Source of the DNA: Lysobacter concretionis Ko07 = DSM 16239
GTDB lineage: Bacteria > Pseudomonadota > Gammaproteobacteria > Xanthomonadales > Xanthomonadaceae
DNA: 64,000 nt
Assembly (NCBI RefSeq): GCF_000768345.1
Contig: NZ_AVPS01000004.1
Coordinates: 248,001 to 312,000 of the forward strand
Direction of reading: 5' to 3'
The position numbers and the translations under genes were made by a program. The notes below the pieces were generated by a model that saw only the letters and a program-made list of their open reading frames with translations, was not told where the DNA came from and did no database searches. Positions 50,876 through 63,500 of this stretch are shown piece by piece. How positions within the stretch are numbered: the stretch's first letter is position 1; the number at the start of each line of letters is the position of its first letter.

Positions 50876-53698
50876 TCATTCCGCGGACGACTCGCCCTGG
50901 AGCGGGTTGACCAGCGCATCGGCCACCAGTTGGGCCTGCTCGATCAGGTGATCGGACATGTGACCGGCGGCTGGCGACGGCGAACTGCTGCGGCCGGCGT
51001 AATGCAGGGCCTGCTTGGCCGTCACGCAGGCGGTGAGGTGGTGGCGGATCTGGTACCACGCACCCTGGTTCTGCGGCTCTTCCTGGCACCAGACGACGTC
51101 CCTGGTCGAGGCGTAGCGATTGAGCTCGGCGGTCAGGGCCTCGCGCGGGAACGGGTACAGCTGCTCCACGCGGATGATGGCCACGTCGTCGGCGCCGCGC
51201 TTGATCATGTCTTCGACCAGGTCGTAATAGACCTTGCCACCGCACACCACGACCCGCTTGACCTTCTTCGGGTCGGCCTTGGCATCCGGAATCAGGGTCT
51301 GGAAGCCGCCGTTGGCCAGCTCGTCCAGCGACGACACCGCCAGCTTGTGGCGCAGCAGCGACTTGGGCGTCATCACCACCAGCGGCTTGCGGGTCTGCAT
51401 GTGCATCTGGCGACGGATCATGTGGTACGCCTGCGCCGGGGTGGTCGGCGTGCACACCATCATGTTGTCCAGCGCGCACAGCTGCAGGAAGCGCTCAAGG
51501 CGTGCCGAGCTGTGCTCCGGGCCCTGGCCTTCGTAACCGTGCGGCAGGAACAGCGCCAGCCCGCACAGCCGGCCCCACTTGGCCTCGCCGGAGGACAGGA
51601 ACTGGTCGATCACCACCTGCGCGCCGTTGGCGAAGTCGCCGAACTGCGCTTCCCAGATGTCCAGCGTGTTCGGGTCGGCGGTCGCATGGCCGTACTCGAA
51701 CGCCATCACCGCTTCCTCGCTGAGCAGCGAGTCGATGATCTCCACGTCCATCGGATCCTGCACCAGCTCGCGCAGCGGCAGGTAGTAGTCGTCGGTGGTC
51801 TGCTCGTGCAGGATCGCGTGGCGGTGGAAGAACGTGCCGCGACCGCAGTCCTGGCCGACCAGGCGCAGCTTGTAGCCGTCGCTGAGCAGGCTGGCGTAGG
51901 CCAGGTTCTCGGCGAAGCCCCAGTCGCCGGCCTGCTCGCCGGCCGCCATCTTGCGACGGTCCTCGTAGATCTTGGCCACGCGCGGGTGCAGCTTGACCTC
52001 GGCCGGGATCGAGTTGATCCGCTTGGCCAGCTGCTTGAGGTTGTCGGAGTCGAACGTCGTGTCGACCACGTCCGACAGCTTGCCCTTGAGGAACCTGGTC
52101 CAGTCGACGGTGAACTCGTCGGGCTTGACGGCGACCAGTTCGGTGGTGACCTCGCCGGCGTCGAGCTTGTCGCGGTAGCTGTCGACCACCGCCTGCGCGT
52201 CCGCGGCCGACAGGGTGCCTTCGGCCACCAGCTTCTCGGCATAGAGCTCGCGCGGGGTCTTGTGCTGGCGGATCACCTGGTACATGACCGGCTGGGTGGC
52301 GGCCGGCTCGTCGGCCTCGTTGTGGCCGTGGCGGCGGTAGCAGACCAGGTCGATGACCACGTCCTTGCCGAAGGTGTTGCGGAAGTCCAGCGCCAGTTCG
52401 GCGCAGAACGCGACCGCTTCCGGGTCGTCGCCGTTCACGTGCAGGATCGGCGCGCCGACCATCTTGGCCACGTCGGTGCAGTACAGCGTGGAGCGGGCAT
52501 CCTCGCGCGCGCTGGTGGTGAAGCCGACCTGGTTGTTGACCACGATGTGGACCGTGCCGCCGACCCGGAAACCGCGGGCCTGCGACATCTGGAACAGCTC
52601 CATCACCACGCCCTGGCCGGCGAAAGCGGCGTCGCCGTGGATCAGGATCGGCAGCACCTGCTTGCGGCTGTCACCGCCGCGGCGGGTCTGGCGCGAGCGC
52701 ACCGAACCGGCCACGACCGGATCGACGATTTCCAGGTGCGAGGGGTTGAACGCCAGCGCGAGATGCACCGGGCCGCCGGGAGTGGCGACATCGGCGCTGA
52801 AGCCCATGTGGTATTTCACGTCGCCGGCGTGGGCCAGTTCGTTGTGGTCGAACTTGCCTTCGAACTCGTCGAACAGCTTGCGCGGGGACTTGCCCAGCGT
52901 GTTGACCAGCACGTTGAGGCGGCCGCGGTGGGCCATGCCGATCACCACGTCCTTGGCGCCCTGCTCACCGGCGCGGCGGATGGTGGTGTCCATCAACGGG
53001 ATCAGCGCATCGCCGCCTTCCAGCGAGAAGCGCTTCTGGCCGACGTACTTGGTGTGCAGGTAGCGCTCCAGTCCTTCGGCGGCGGTCAGGCGGTCCAGGA
53101 TCCGGCGCTTGTCGTCGGCGCTGCGGCCGTACTTGCCGCCGGCCTTTTCCAGCCGCTCGTACACCCAGCGGCGCTGCTGGGCATCGGCGATATGCATGAA
53201 CTCGCTGCCGATCGAGCCGGTATAGGTCGCCTTGAGCAGGCTGAGCAGGTCGCCCAGCTTCATCCGGTCCTTGCCCGCGACGCCGCCGGTGCTGAACTCG
53301 TCGGCCAGGTCACTGCCGGACAGGCCGTGGAAACCGAGGTTGAGATCCGGAGCGTCCGGCTTCTCCACCAGGCCCAGCGGGTCGATGTCGGCGCCCAGAT
53401 GGCCACGCGAGCGGTAGGCGGTGATCAGCTTGCCGACGAAGCGTTCGCGCTCGTCCGCGGTACCCGATCCCCCGGCGACCGGCTTCCCGGCGTGCCTGGC
53501 GGCCTCGATGATGCTGTCGATGACGGCCGAATGCGGCACGTCTCCGGCTTCGCGACCCGAGAAGCCGTCGAAATAGGCTTTCCATTCGGACCCGACGCTA
53601 TCGGGGGAGACCAGGTACTGCTCGTACAGGTCTTCAATATAGGCGCCGCTGGTACCCAGCTGCGATGACTGCGAGAACTGCTTCAGGAGATTGGCCAC
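50876..53698 (-). CDS. sucA: 2-oxoglutarate dehydrogenase E1
   Basis: Thiamine-diphosphate-dependent E1 that decarboxylates 2-oxoglutarate in the TCA cycle. The 940-residue product has the N-terminal E2-binding segment (SAYIEDLYEQYL-type, here GAYIEDLYEQYL), VVIGMAHRGRLNVLVN, HGDAAFAGQGVVMELF, and a ThDP site in VNNQVGFTT. The C-terminal transketolase-type domain has SHEDP-type counterparts such as CQEEPQNQGAWY. It starts with GTG at 53698 (VANLLKQFSQSS); no better ATG is near. A TATAAT -10 is about 85 bases upstream. Confidence 0.96.
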   Translation of the reverse strand: MANLLKQFSQSSQLGTSGAYIEDLYEQYLVSPDSVGSEWKAYFDGFSGREAGDVPHSAVIDSIIEAARHAGKPVAGGSGTADERERFVGKLITAYRSRGHLGADIDPLGLVEKPDAPDLNLGFHGLSGSDLADEFSTGGVAGKDRMKLGDLLSLLKATYTGSIGSEFMHIADAQQRRWVYERLEKAGGKYGRSADDKRRILDRLTAAEGLERYLHTKYVGQKRFSLEGGDALIPLMDTTIRRAGEQGAKDVVIGMAHRGRLNVLVNTLGKSPRKLFDEFEGKFDHNELAHAGDVKYHMGFSADVATPGGPVHLALAFNPSHLEIVDPVVAGSVRSRQTRRGGDSRKQVLPILIHGDAAFAGQGVVMELFQMSQARGFRVGGTVHIVVNNQVGFTTSAREDARSTLYCTDVAKMVGAPILHVNGDDPEAVAFCAELALDFRNTFGKDVVIDLVCYRRHGHNEADEPAATQPVMYQVIRQHKTPRELYAEKLVAEGTLSAADAQAVVDSYRDKLDAGEVTTELVAVKPDEFTVDWTRFLKGKLSDVVDTTFDSDNLKQLAKRINSIPAEVKLHPRVAKIYEDRRKMAAGEQAGDWGFAENLAYASLLSDGYKLRLVGQDCGRGTFFHRHAILHEQTTDDYYLPLRELVQDPMDVEIIDSLLSEEAVMAFEYGHATADPNTLDIWEAQFGDFANGAQVVIDQFLSSGEAKWGRLCGLALFLPHGYEGQGPEHSSARLERFLQLCALDNMMVCTPTTPAQAYHMIRRQMHMQTRKPLVVMTPKSLLRHKLAVSSLDELANGGFQTLIPDAKADPKKVKRVVVCGGKVYYDLVEDMIKRGADDVAIIRVEQLYPFPREALTAELNRYASTRDVVWCQEEPQNQGAWYQIRHHLTACVTAKQALHYAGRSSSPSPAAGHMSDHLIEQAQLVADALVNPLQGESSAE

Positions 53699-53781
53699 GA
53701 TGGCGTCGCTAAACTCGAAAGAGGGAGAGGGAGGTGTTTCGGGTGACCCAAAAACCGCTTTCCAGACACCCGAAGCCCCGA

Positions 53782-53787
53782 ATTATA
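53782..53787 (-). promoter_or_regulatory. -10 element of the sucA promoter
   Basis: Minus strand GGCTATAATTCGG carries a perfect TATAAT at 53782-53787, 84 bases before the sucA GTG. No good -35 at 16-18 bases; activator dependence is possible. The rest of the 217-base gap (53699-53915) shows nothing else. Confidence 0.5.
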
Positions 53788-53915
53788 GCCGCTCGGGCAG
53801 GCAGGGCGGCGCCGGAAGTTGGCGGAAACGGGCAAATGGGACGCGGTGTTGCATATAAACGCGTGAGTGGGTGCGTCCCTGTTCAGGTTGGAATGCGCGC
53901 TGGCGGTGTCCGGGC

Positions 53916-54821
53916 TCAGATTCCCAGCGCCCGGTATTCGGTACAGGGGCGGGAGCGTTCCCAGACGGCGTCGAAAGTCGTTTTCAACTGGCGCGCACGT
54001 GCGGGGGCGTGGAGGCAGGTCTCGCCTTCCAGTCGTCCCGCGAGCGGGCGGAAGTAATAGCCGCCGCGGTCGTTGGCGAGGTAAGCCGATGGGTACGACT
54101 GGTCGCCTGGCTCCTCGATGGCGCGGAATGCGAACATGCTGGGCAGGCGCTGGGACAGCGTGATCAGCGGCGAGAGCGTGCGCTGCGGAGTCGCCGGGTC
54201 GTGCAGCAGGATCCGCGTCTCGCCTTGGCCGACGGCGAAGCGGCGCAGGGCTTCCAGCACTTCGGGCGCGTCGAGCAGGCCGGGATCCAGCTCGCGGCTG
54301 TAGATGGTCAGCTGGCGTCGGGCGCTGCCGATCACACCCAGGGCCGCGGCGATGGCGGCTGCGCGGGATCCGACGGGATTGTCCGCGTCCAGCAAGGCGC
54401 GCATGGCCTGGTGTTCGATGCCGGCCTCCTGGAACCGCTCGCCGTGCGGCAGGAAGCCATGCCGGGCGTAGAAGCCGATCGCCTGGACCTGGGCGTGCAG
54501 GGACAACTCCGGCCAACCCAGGTCGCGGCCCCGGTCGATCAGGGCGCGCAGCAATGCATCGCCGACGCCGCGTCCGCGCCATTCGGCCAGTACCGCCATC
54601 CGGCCGATGCTGCGATCGGGGGTGAGCCGGCCGGTGCCGATCGGGTTGCCGTTGCCATCGCGGGCGATGACGTGGTGGCAATGCGGATCCAGCTCGTCCC
54701 ATTCCAGTGCCAGCGGGACGCCCTGCTCGCGCACGAACACGGTTTCCCGGACGGCGCGCAAGTCGGGCAGGCCGATGCCGTAGTCGACCGGTTCGACACG
54801 AAAAGAGGATGCCGGGCTCAT
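53916..54821 (-). CDS. GNAT-family N-acetyltransferase with an extra C-terminal domain
   Basis: A 301-residue protein. Residues 1 to about 150 form a GNAT domain (VFVREQGVPLALEWDELD, the acetyl-CoA loop EWRGRGVGDALLRALID, ARHGFLPHGERFQEAGIEH). The C-terminal half (about 155-301: RRQLTIYSRELDPGLLD, GYYFRPLAGR) is a separate domain I do not assign, found fused to GNATs in this family. The ATG overlaps the end of roxA (ATGA), so it is co-transcribed with the ribosomal oxygenase; an acetylation role in translation would be a guess. Confidence 0.85.
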   Translation of the reverse strand: MSPASSFRVEPVDYGIGLPDLRAVRETVFVREQGVPLALEWDELDPHCHHVIARDGNGNPIGTGRLTPDRSIGRMAVLAEWRGRGVGDALLRALIDRGRDLGWPELSLHAQVQAIGFYARHGFLPHGERFQEAGIEHQAMRALLDADNPVGSRAAAIAAALGVIGSARRQLTIYSRELDPGLLDAPEVLEALRRFAVGQGETRILLHDPATPQRTLSPLITLSQRLPSMFAFRAIEEPGDQSYPSAYLANDRGGYYFRPLAGRLEGETCLHAPARARQLKTTFDAVWERSRPCTEYRALGI

Positions 54822-56041
54822 GCTTCGTCGTCCTCGTCGAGTGCGAGGTGGTAATGGCCGGCCTGGATGAGGTCGAAGACGCAGTTGCGGCCGGTTTCGG
54901 ACAGGGCGGCGTACGTCGTGCCATCCAGGGTCGGGGCGTTCGCGACGAGTTTTGCATCGGCCACCGGCAACGAGTGGCCTTCGCCATTGGCATGCAAGCG
55001 CGCGCCGCCGGCGGACTGGCGCCAGGCCATCCGCGAGTACGGGTGGCGGTGCAGGACGGCGCCGTGCTGCAGGTCCCATTCGATCTCGATGCGCGAGCGC
55101 GGCAGCTCGCCCGGCGGCAGTTCCGGCGGGATCACATCGACCGCGTTGCGGTAAACGGTGATGAAGTTGCCGAACCAGTCGCCCAGTTGTTCCGGGTCGC
55201 TGCTGCGCAACAGGTCCAGCGCGGCGATCACGCGGGTCATCGCGGCGGCATCGATTTCGCCGGGATCGTCGGCTGGCGTGAGGCCGGGATCGCGGTAGCG
55301 CGATGATTCGTCTGCCGCGGCGGCCAACGTGTCCGCCAGATCGCCCAGCAATTCCGCCGCCGACGGTGCGCGCATGCCGAACGAGAAGGTGAGGCACGCG
55401 TCCTCGGCGACGCCGTGATGGGGCACACCCGGGGGCAGATAGAGCATGTCGCCGGGGCCGAGCACCCAGTCGTGGCTGGGAGTGAACTGCCGCAGCAGCC
55501 GGAGTTCGACATCGTCGCGGAAATCCAGCGGCGGGCTGTCGGTCGCATCGATCTGCCAGCGGCGATGGCCGACGGCCTGCAGCAGGAACACGTCGTATTG
55601 ATCGACATGCGCGCCGACCGAGCCGCCCGGGGCGGCAAACGACACCATCACGTCGTCGATCCGCCAGCGCGGCAGGAAGCTGAAGTGACGGATCAGTTCG
55701 GCGATATCCGCGTCCCACTTGTCCACGTCCTGCACCAGCAGGGTCCAGTCCTGGTGCGGCAGGCCCGGGAACATCTCCTCCGGGAACGGCCCGTGCTGGA
55801 CGGCCCAACGATCGTTCGCCTTGTCGTGCGAGATCAGCCGCGACAGTGCGCCGTCCTCGCAGGCCAGCCCGGCGAGATCGTCGGGCTGCATGGGCGAGAC
55901 GAAATCGGGGAACGCATTGCGGATCAGCAGGGGACGTTTCTGCCAGTAGACGCGCAGGAACTCGGCTGGCGACATGCCGAGCGGAGGCAAGGCGCGTGCG
56001 TCGATCTCGATGGGCGGCACTGGTTGGCTCGATTCACTCAT
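54818..56041 (-). CDS. roxA: Ribosomal protein L16 3-hydroxylase RoxA/YcfD (JmjC-type cupin)
   Basis: A 2-oxoglutarate/Fe(II) oxygenase that hydroxylates Arg81 of ribosomal protein L16. The 407-residue product has the iron triad His145-x-Asp147 (GAHVDQYDVFLL) and His208 (PPGVPHHGV) in a JmjC-like cupin, then a dimerisation helical region and a C-terminal winged helix at about 310-400. E. coli YcfD has 373 residues. It lies upstream of the GNAT gene and after purB on the minus strand, 22 bases from the purB stop. Confidence 0.92.
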   Translation of the reverse strand: MSESSQPVPPIEIDARALPPLGMSPAEFLRVYWQKRPLLIRNAFPDFVSPMQPDDLAGLACEDGALSRLISHDKANDRWAVQHGPFPEEMFPGLPHQDWTLLVQDVDKWDADIAELIRHFSFLPRWRIDDVMVSFAAPGGSVGAHVDQYDVFLLQAVGHRRWQIDATDSPPLDFRDDVELRLLRQFTPSHDWVLGPGDMLYLPPGVPHHGVAEDACLTFSFGMRAPSAAELLGDLADTLAAAADESSRYRDPGLTPADDPGEIDAAAMTRVIAALDLLRSSDPEQLGDWFGNFITVYRNAVDVIPPELPPGELPRSRIEIEWDLQHGAVLHRHPYSRMAWRQSAGGARLHANGEGHSLPVADAKLVANAPTLDGTTYAALSETGRNCVFDLIQAGHYHLALDEDDEA

Positions 56042-56063
56042 GACGACGGTTCTTCAGGCCTTC

Positions 56064-59206
<3,143 letters not shown>

Positions 59207-59233
59207 GGCTCGACGCGTGTCGCTGCGCCCAGG

Positions 59234-60205
59234 TCAGGTCGCGCTGACCACGACTCCGTCCACCTTGACCGTGTCAGGTGTGCGTAGATCGATTTCGCCG
59301 CCGGCTTTCGGGGCGGGATAGCGCTTGCCATTGATCCACAGTTCGCCATCGACCAGTTTCACCCGCAGCCCATTGCTGACTTCGATACGGGTGACACCGT
59401 TGGCCGCCTCGGTCGACACGCCGCCCGGCGGCAGCAAGAAGCGGACGCCGTTGATCTCAACCGTGTCACCGGTGCCGGCGCTGGCGATGCCAGCGGCTTG
59501 GGCGACGCGCTGGATGCTGCCGCGAATCCCGTCGCGGATGCCGGTCCGGGTCGCATTGCGCATCTGGTCGCGCGCCTCGCTTCGTGTCTGGCCCCGATCC
59601 GCATCGAAGAAGCCATTGTTGTGGCAGTCGTCGATTTCCGACTGCTCCATCGAGGCGTAGGGCCTGAACTCCGGGAGCGCCGCGGCCAGTTTCTGCTGGG
59701 CCGACAGCAGGGCCGGAAGGCGATCGCAGAGCTTCCTGGCTTCCTGTTCGATGCCGCTGGCCTGGGCTTCCACGGCGCGCTTGATGTCGTCCTCACTGGC
59801 GCCGTTGAAGACGCCTTTCACCGCTTCGCCCATCGCCTTCATCGCCAGATCGGCGCCCTGCAGGCCGATGTTGGCACCGGCCTGGGCGATGCCGGCGAGT
59901 TGCGTCCGGTAGTCCATCAGCAGGGCCTGCTGGGTCGCGTCGGTGGCCACTTTGTGGCCGTCGATCAGCAGCTCGCCCTGCGGCGTGATGGCCGCGTCCG
60001 GCGCGTTGGCGTCATCGCTGGACAGCGAAATATTGCCGTGGGCGAGTTCCTCCCTGACCTTGTCGGACGCGCCGCGGATCTGCTCGGAGGCGTGGCTCAG
60101 GCCGTCGGTCACGGCGTCGTGGGAGTTGCTGGCCGGATTGGTGCAGGCGGCGAGCCAGGACAGGCAGATCAGCGGCAGTACGAGGCGGGCAGGGCGGATG
60201 TTCAT
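59234..60205 (-). CDS. DUF2884 (YggN-like) lipoprotein
   Basis: A 323-residue exported protein; the signal peptide ends in the lipobox LAAC (SWLAACTNP). The middle third is helical (ASEQIRGASDKVREELAHG, then EIDDCHNNGFF) and the last 90 residues are strand-rich with DTVEINGVRFLLPPGG and WINGKRYPAP. Family YggN/DUF2884 has no known function. It is the last gene of the GntR operon, 34 bases after the GSGD-repeat gene. Confidence 0.75.
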   Translation of the reverse strand: MNIRPARLVLPLICLSWLAACTNPASNSHDAVTDGLSHASEQIRGASDKVREELAHGNISLSSDDANAPDAAITPQGELLIDGHKVATDATQQALLMDYRTQLAGIAQAGANIGLQGADLAMKAMGEAVKGVFNGASEDDIKRAVEAQASGIEQEARKLCDRLPALLSAQQKLAAALPEFRPYASMEQSEIDDCHNNGFFDADRGQTRSEARDQMRNATRTGIRDGIRGSIQRVAQAAGIASAGTGDTVEINGVRFLLPPGGVSTEAANGVTRIEVSNGLRVKLVDGELWINGKRYPAPKAGGEIDLRTPDTVKVDGVVVSAT

Positions 60206-60239
60206 GCTGATTCCTTGTTGTTGAGGGCTATGGCGAGCG

Positions 60240-61094
60240 TCAGTGCTTTCGCGGGAGGTTGACCGTGCCTTCGACACCGCGGTGGTCGACGTTGCCGCTT
60301 CCGGCCGAGCGCACGACGAGGTCGCCGCGCGCGCCATTGACCTCGATGTCGCCCGAGCCGATCGAGCCGACGGTGATGTCGCCGCCGATGTCGCGCAGCT
60401 CGACATCCCCGGAGCCGACCGAGCCGATGTCGACCGGGCCCTGGCTGCCGGTGATTTTCAGGTCGCCGGAACCGATGCTGCCGATCTTCGCCGGGCCGCG
60501 AACATTCCGGAACGTGGCGTCGCCGGAACCAATCGACTGCAGTTGCAGGGCACCGATGTCCTCGGAGACGAGATCGCCGGAGCCGACGCTCGCGGTGAGC
60601 GGGCCGCGGATGCGGTGGGCCGTGGCGTCGCCGGAGCCGATGTCGATGCGGGCCTCGCGCGCGCCGTCGATGCCGGCATCGCCCGAGCCGACCTTGAGCT
60701 GGACCAGCACGTTGTCCGGAACGCCGGCCTGCAACTTCATGTACGCGTACCGCTTCATGCCAAACAGGTTGAGAACGACGCCGCTGCCGGCGTTGCCATT
60801 GCTCAGCAGGCGCACGGTGAGCCGGTCACCGGACTTCACCTGGTCGAGTGTGAGTTCTGGCAGGTACGTGGCATCCGAAGCGCATGCCACGCCTTCGACG
60901 CGGTTGTTGGGCGTGGCGCTGGCCCGGACCTGGAGGTCGTGGGGGCCAATCTCGAACAACACCGTTCTGACGCCGTCCAGGTCGAGTGCCAGGTTGCGTG
61001 GCGCGGAGTGTTGGCAGGATGGGCCGGCCATCGCCGCCAGGGGCAACAGCACGGTGCTGGCGAGAATGACGCCGCCGAGGATGATCTTGCGCAT
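60240..61094 (-). CDS. Exported DUF2807-type protein with GSGD repeats (beta-solenoid)
   Basis: A 284-residue protein with a signal peptide (AAMAGPS). From about residue 138 the chain repeats every 18-19 residues with GSGD (eight copies: GSGDAGI, GSGDATA, GSGDLVS, GSGDATF, GSGDLKI, GSGDVEL, GSGDIEV, GSGNVDH), as in DUF2807/DUF4097 beta-helix proteins of the envelope. The first half is a strand-rich domain with two or three Cys. Its role is unknown; it could sense or shield envelope damage. GGAG eight bases from the ATG supports the start, and a 10-bp hairpin lies just upstream. Confidence 0.82.
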   Translation of the reverse strand: MRKIILGGVILASTVLLPLAAMAGPSCQHSAPRNLALDLDGVRTVLFEIGPHDLQVRASATPNNRVEGVACASDATYLPELTLDQVKSGDRLTVRLLSNGNAGSGVVLNLFGMKRYAYMKLQAGVPDNVLVQLKVGSGDAGIDGAREARIDIGSGDATAHRIRGPLTASVGSGDLVSEDIGALQLQSIGSGDATFRNVRGPAKIGSIGSGDLKITGSQGPVDIGSVGSGDVELRDIGGDITVGSIGSGDIEVNGARGDLVVRSAGSGNVDHRGVEGTVNLPRKH

Positions 61095-61119
61095 CGGATA
61101 CTCCGGGAGGTCGTGTCGA

Positions 61120-61145
61120 CCCTGCCGGCGGCGCGGCCGGCAGGG
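61120..61145 (-). promoter_or_regulatory. Intra-operonic 10-bp hairpin
   Basis: Perfect stem CCCTGCCGGC/GCCGGCAGGG with a six-base loop in the 79-base gap between the permease gene and the GSGD-repeat gene. No T-tract. Likely stabilises or differentiates the two halves of the operon transcript. Confidence 0.6.
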
Positions 61146-61173
61146 AGGGAGGGTTCGATCGAGTCAGCCTTAG

Positions 61174-62235
61174 TCAGCCTTCGTCGCGCCAGCGGCGCAG
61201 GCGGATGGCGACGAAGATCATCGCGGCGCCGGCGACTACACCGATCCAGAGTTCCGGCATCGCCAGGCTCGACAGGGTGTTGCTTGCGGAGAGGTATTCC
61301 AGCAGGCCCTGCGCGCTGTCGGGTCCGACCATGCCGCTGGCGTTGCCGCGGTAGAGCAGGTCTGCGCCGGGAACCGTGCCGAGCAGCATGCGTCCGACCA
61401 CGTTCGACCAGAACCATGACGAGTCGAGGTTGAACACCTTCATCAGCTCGAACCAGCTGACGAAGATGCCGGCGAACAGCGGCACCATGATTGCCCACAG
61501 GAACGGCTTGGTCCGCGCCCAGGCCGAGCACAGCAGCAGCCAGCCCACGGTTGGCAACGACCACAATGCGAACACCGGCACCGCGGCAAGCAGGCTGGCA
61601 AGCACGTTGAGCGGATTGCCCGGCCCCCACAGCAGCGTGACCGGATTACCGCCGTGCAACATCACCACGGCGCTCAGCAACACCATGAAGCCGATCATGG
61701 TCGCCACGCCGGCGGCGACCGCCAGCAACGGTGCCACCAGGGTGGCGCTGACCACCTTGGACAGCACGGTCTGGGCGTCCGACAGCGGCAGCGATTTCCA
61801 GAACAGCACGCTCCGGTCCTTGCGGTCGTCATACAGCGCGCCCAGGCAATAGAAGAACACCACGAACGCGAGCACGATGAAGGGCCACAGCGCCGCCATC
61901 AGCAGCGACAGGTCGATGCCCTGGGCGAGCTGCTGCATCTTTTCCGCATCCAGCTTGCCGCTGAGCACGCTCAGATCCAGGCCGTTGACCACGACATTGC
62001 CGTCGATCGTGAGCTTGCCCGCGCCGATGGCGCGTTGCGCGGCGACTTCGCCGACGATCACTGCCATCAGCGTCAGCAGCAGGGAGATGCCGCCGGCGAT
62101 CAGCGGCGCCCACAGGAAACCGCCCTTGTGCTCCCAGAACTCGCGTCGCAGCAGCAACCTGAACTTGTGGGTGGCGTGGATGGGGTGGGGTGCCGCCGGC
62201 TGCGGCACGGAACGGGATTCGACAACGGCGTTCAT
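61174..62235 (-). CDS. ABC transporter permease of the YtrA operon
   Basis: A 353-residue integral membrane protein with about six helices (first near residue 45, HKGGFLWAPLIAGGISLLL). YDDRKDRSVLFWKSLPLSD is the characteristic loop of ABC-2 proteins. The stop sits within a repeat of GTCAGCCTT. It overlaps the ATPase gene by ATGA and belongs to the GntR-led operon. Substrate unknown. Confidence 0.85.
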   Translation of the reverse strand: MNAVVESRSVPQPAAPHPIHATHKFRLLLRREFWEHKGGFLWAPLIAGGISLLLTLMAVIVGEVAAQRAIGAGKLTIDGNVVVNGLDLSVLSGKLDAEKMQQLAQGIDLSLLMAALWPFIVLAFVVFFYCLGALYDDRKDRSVLFWKSLPLSDAQTVLSKVVSATLVAPLLAVAAGVATMIGFMVLLSAVVMLHGGNPVTLLWGPGNPLNVLASLLAAVPVFALWSLPTVGWLLLCSAWARTKPFLWAIMVPLFAGIFVSWFELMKVFNLDSSWFWSNVVGRMLLGTVPGADLLYRGNASGMVGPDSAQGLLEYLSASNTLSSLAMPELWIGVVAGAAMIFVAIRLRRWRDEG

Positions 62236-63125
62236 GCGTAGGTCCCTTTCATGGTGGCGACGAACAGGTCGGCCAGTCCCGGCGTGCGGGTTTCGCCCAA
62301 TGCGTCGAGCTGGTCGCGCGGCACACCGTCGAACAGCATCACGGTCTTGCCGAACGGCAGCGAGCGATCGTCCAGCGGGTTCAACGCCCGTGCCGGTTCA
62401 AGCCGGTCGGCGTTGACCAGCACCTCGACGAAACGCTCGCCGAGGGTGTCCATCTCGCTGTCCAGGACGATCTTGCCGTCGCGGATGAACATCACGTCGG
62501 TGAGGATGTGCTCGACCTCCTCGACCTGGTGGGTGGTGATGAGGATCGTCTTGTCCTCGTCGAAATAGTCCTCCAGCAGGCGCTGGTAGAACTGCTTGCG
62601 ATACAGGATGTCCAGGCCGAGGGTCGGCTCGTCGAGCACCAGCAGGCGGGCGTCGATCGCCATCACCAGGGCCAGGTGGAGCTGCACGATCATGCCCTTG
62701 GACAGCTCGCGCACCCGCATCTTCGGGGTCAGCTTGGTGCCCTTGAGGAAGCGTTCGCAGCGGGCGCGGTCGAAGCGCGGGTGCACCCCGGCGACGAACT
62801 CGATCGCCTCGCCCACCCGGATCCAGCGCGGCAACACGGCGACATCGGCGATGAAGCAGACATCGCGCATCAACTCGTCGCGCGACGTGCGCGGGTCCCG
62901 GCCCAGGACGCTCATCTGTCCCTCGAACGGGATTAGGCCAAGCATCGCCTTGAGCGCGGTGGTCTTGCCCGCGCCGTTGGGGCCGATCAGCCCGACGATG
63001 CGGCCGGCGGGGATCGTGAAGCTGGTGCCGTCCAGCGCGGCCTTGTTCTTGTAGAGCTTGCGCAGGTTGCCGGCATTGACCACGGCATTGCCGGTGCCCG
63101 TGCCGGGTTGGATGGCGGCATTCAT
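62232..63125 (-). CDS. ABC transporter ATP-binding protein of the YtrA operon
   Basis: A 297-residue ATPase: Walker A GPNGAGKTTALK, a signature ELSKGMIVQLHLALVMA (a non-canonical LSKGM instead of LSGGQ), and Walker B LLVLDEPTLGLD. The C-terminal region after about 220 is typical of the YtrB/BcrA class. The ATG at 63125 begins MNAAIQPGTGTG, overlapping the GntR stop. Its role is likely stress- or antibiotic-responsive export. Confidence 0.9.
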   Translation of the reverse strand: MNAAIQPGTGTGNAVVNAGNLRKLYKNKAALDGTSFTIPAGRIVGLIGPNGAGKTTALKAMLGLIPFEGQMSVLGRDPRTSRDELMRDVCFIADVAVLPRWIRVGEAIEFVAGVHPRFDRARCERFLKGTKLTPKMRVRELSKGMIVQLHLALVMAIDARLLVLDEPTLGLDILYRKQFYQRLLEDYFDEDKTILITTHQVEEVEHILTDVMFIRDGKIVLDSEMDTLGERFVEVLVNADRLEPARALNPLDDRSLPFGKTVMLFDGVPRDQLDALGETRTPGLADLFVATMKGTYA

Positions 63126-63496
63126 TGGGCACCTGCCTTGATCGATGCAGGAGCCAGCAACTCCTCGGTGCTCAAACCCAGTCGCATGATGCGTTCCAGC
63201 ACCAGTGGCCATTCCTCGGTGAGGAAGCGGTCCCGCTCACTTGCAAGCAGTTTTTTTGCCGCACCTTCGGTCATGTACATGCCCAGACCCCTGCGTTTTT
63301 CGACGAGAGCCTCGTCCACCAACTCCTGGTAGGCGCGCGAGACCGTGATTGGATTGAGCTGGTACTCGGCGGCGACCTGCCTGACGGACGGCAGGGCGTC
63401 ACCGGGTTTGAGCACGCCGTCGAGCATCATTGCCACGACGCGTTCTTTCAGCTGGCGATAGATCGGAGCGCCATCGCTCCATTGGAATGCGGTCAT
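63122..63496 (-). CDS. GntR-family transcriptional regulator, YtrA subfamily
   Basis: A 124-residue repressor. The winged helix (about residues 10-75: IYRQLKERVVAMMLDG, LPSVRQVAAEYQLNPITVSRAYQELV) is followed by only about 45 residues, the short C-terminal of YtrA regulators, which usually autoregulate an adjacent ABC operon. The ATG at 63496 starts four bases after the preceding gene. It is second in the operon. In Xanthomonas citri a YtrA protein affects virulence genes (family knowledge). Confidence 0.88.
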   Translation of the reverse strand: MTAFQWSDGAPIYRQLKERVVAMMLDGVLKPGDALPSVRQVAAEYQLNPITVSRAYQELVDEALVEKRRGLGMYMTEGAAKKLLASERDRFLTEEWPLVLERIMRLGLSTEELLAPASIKAGAQ

Positions 63497-63500
63497 TGGG

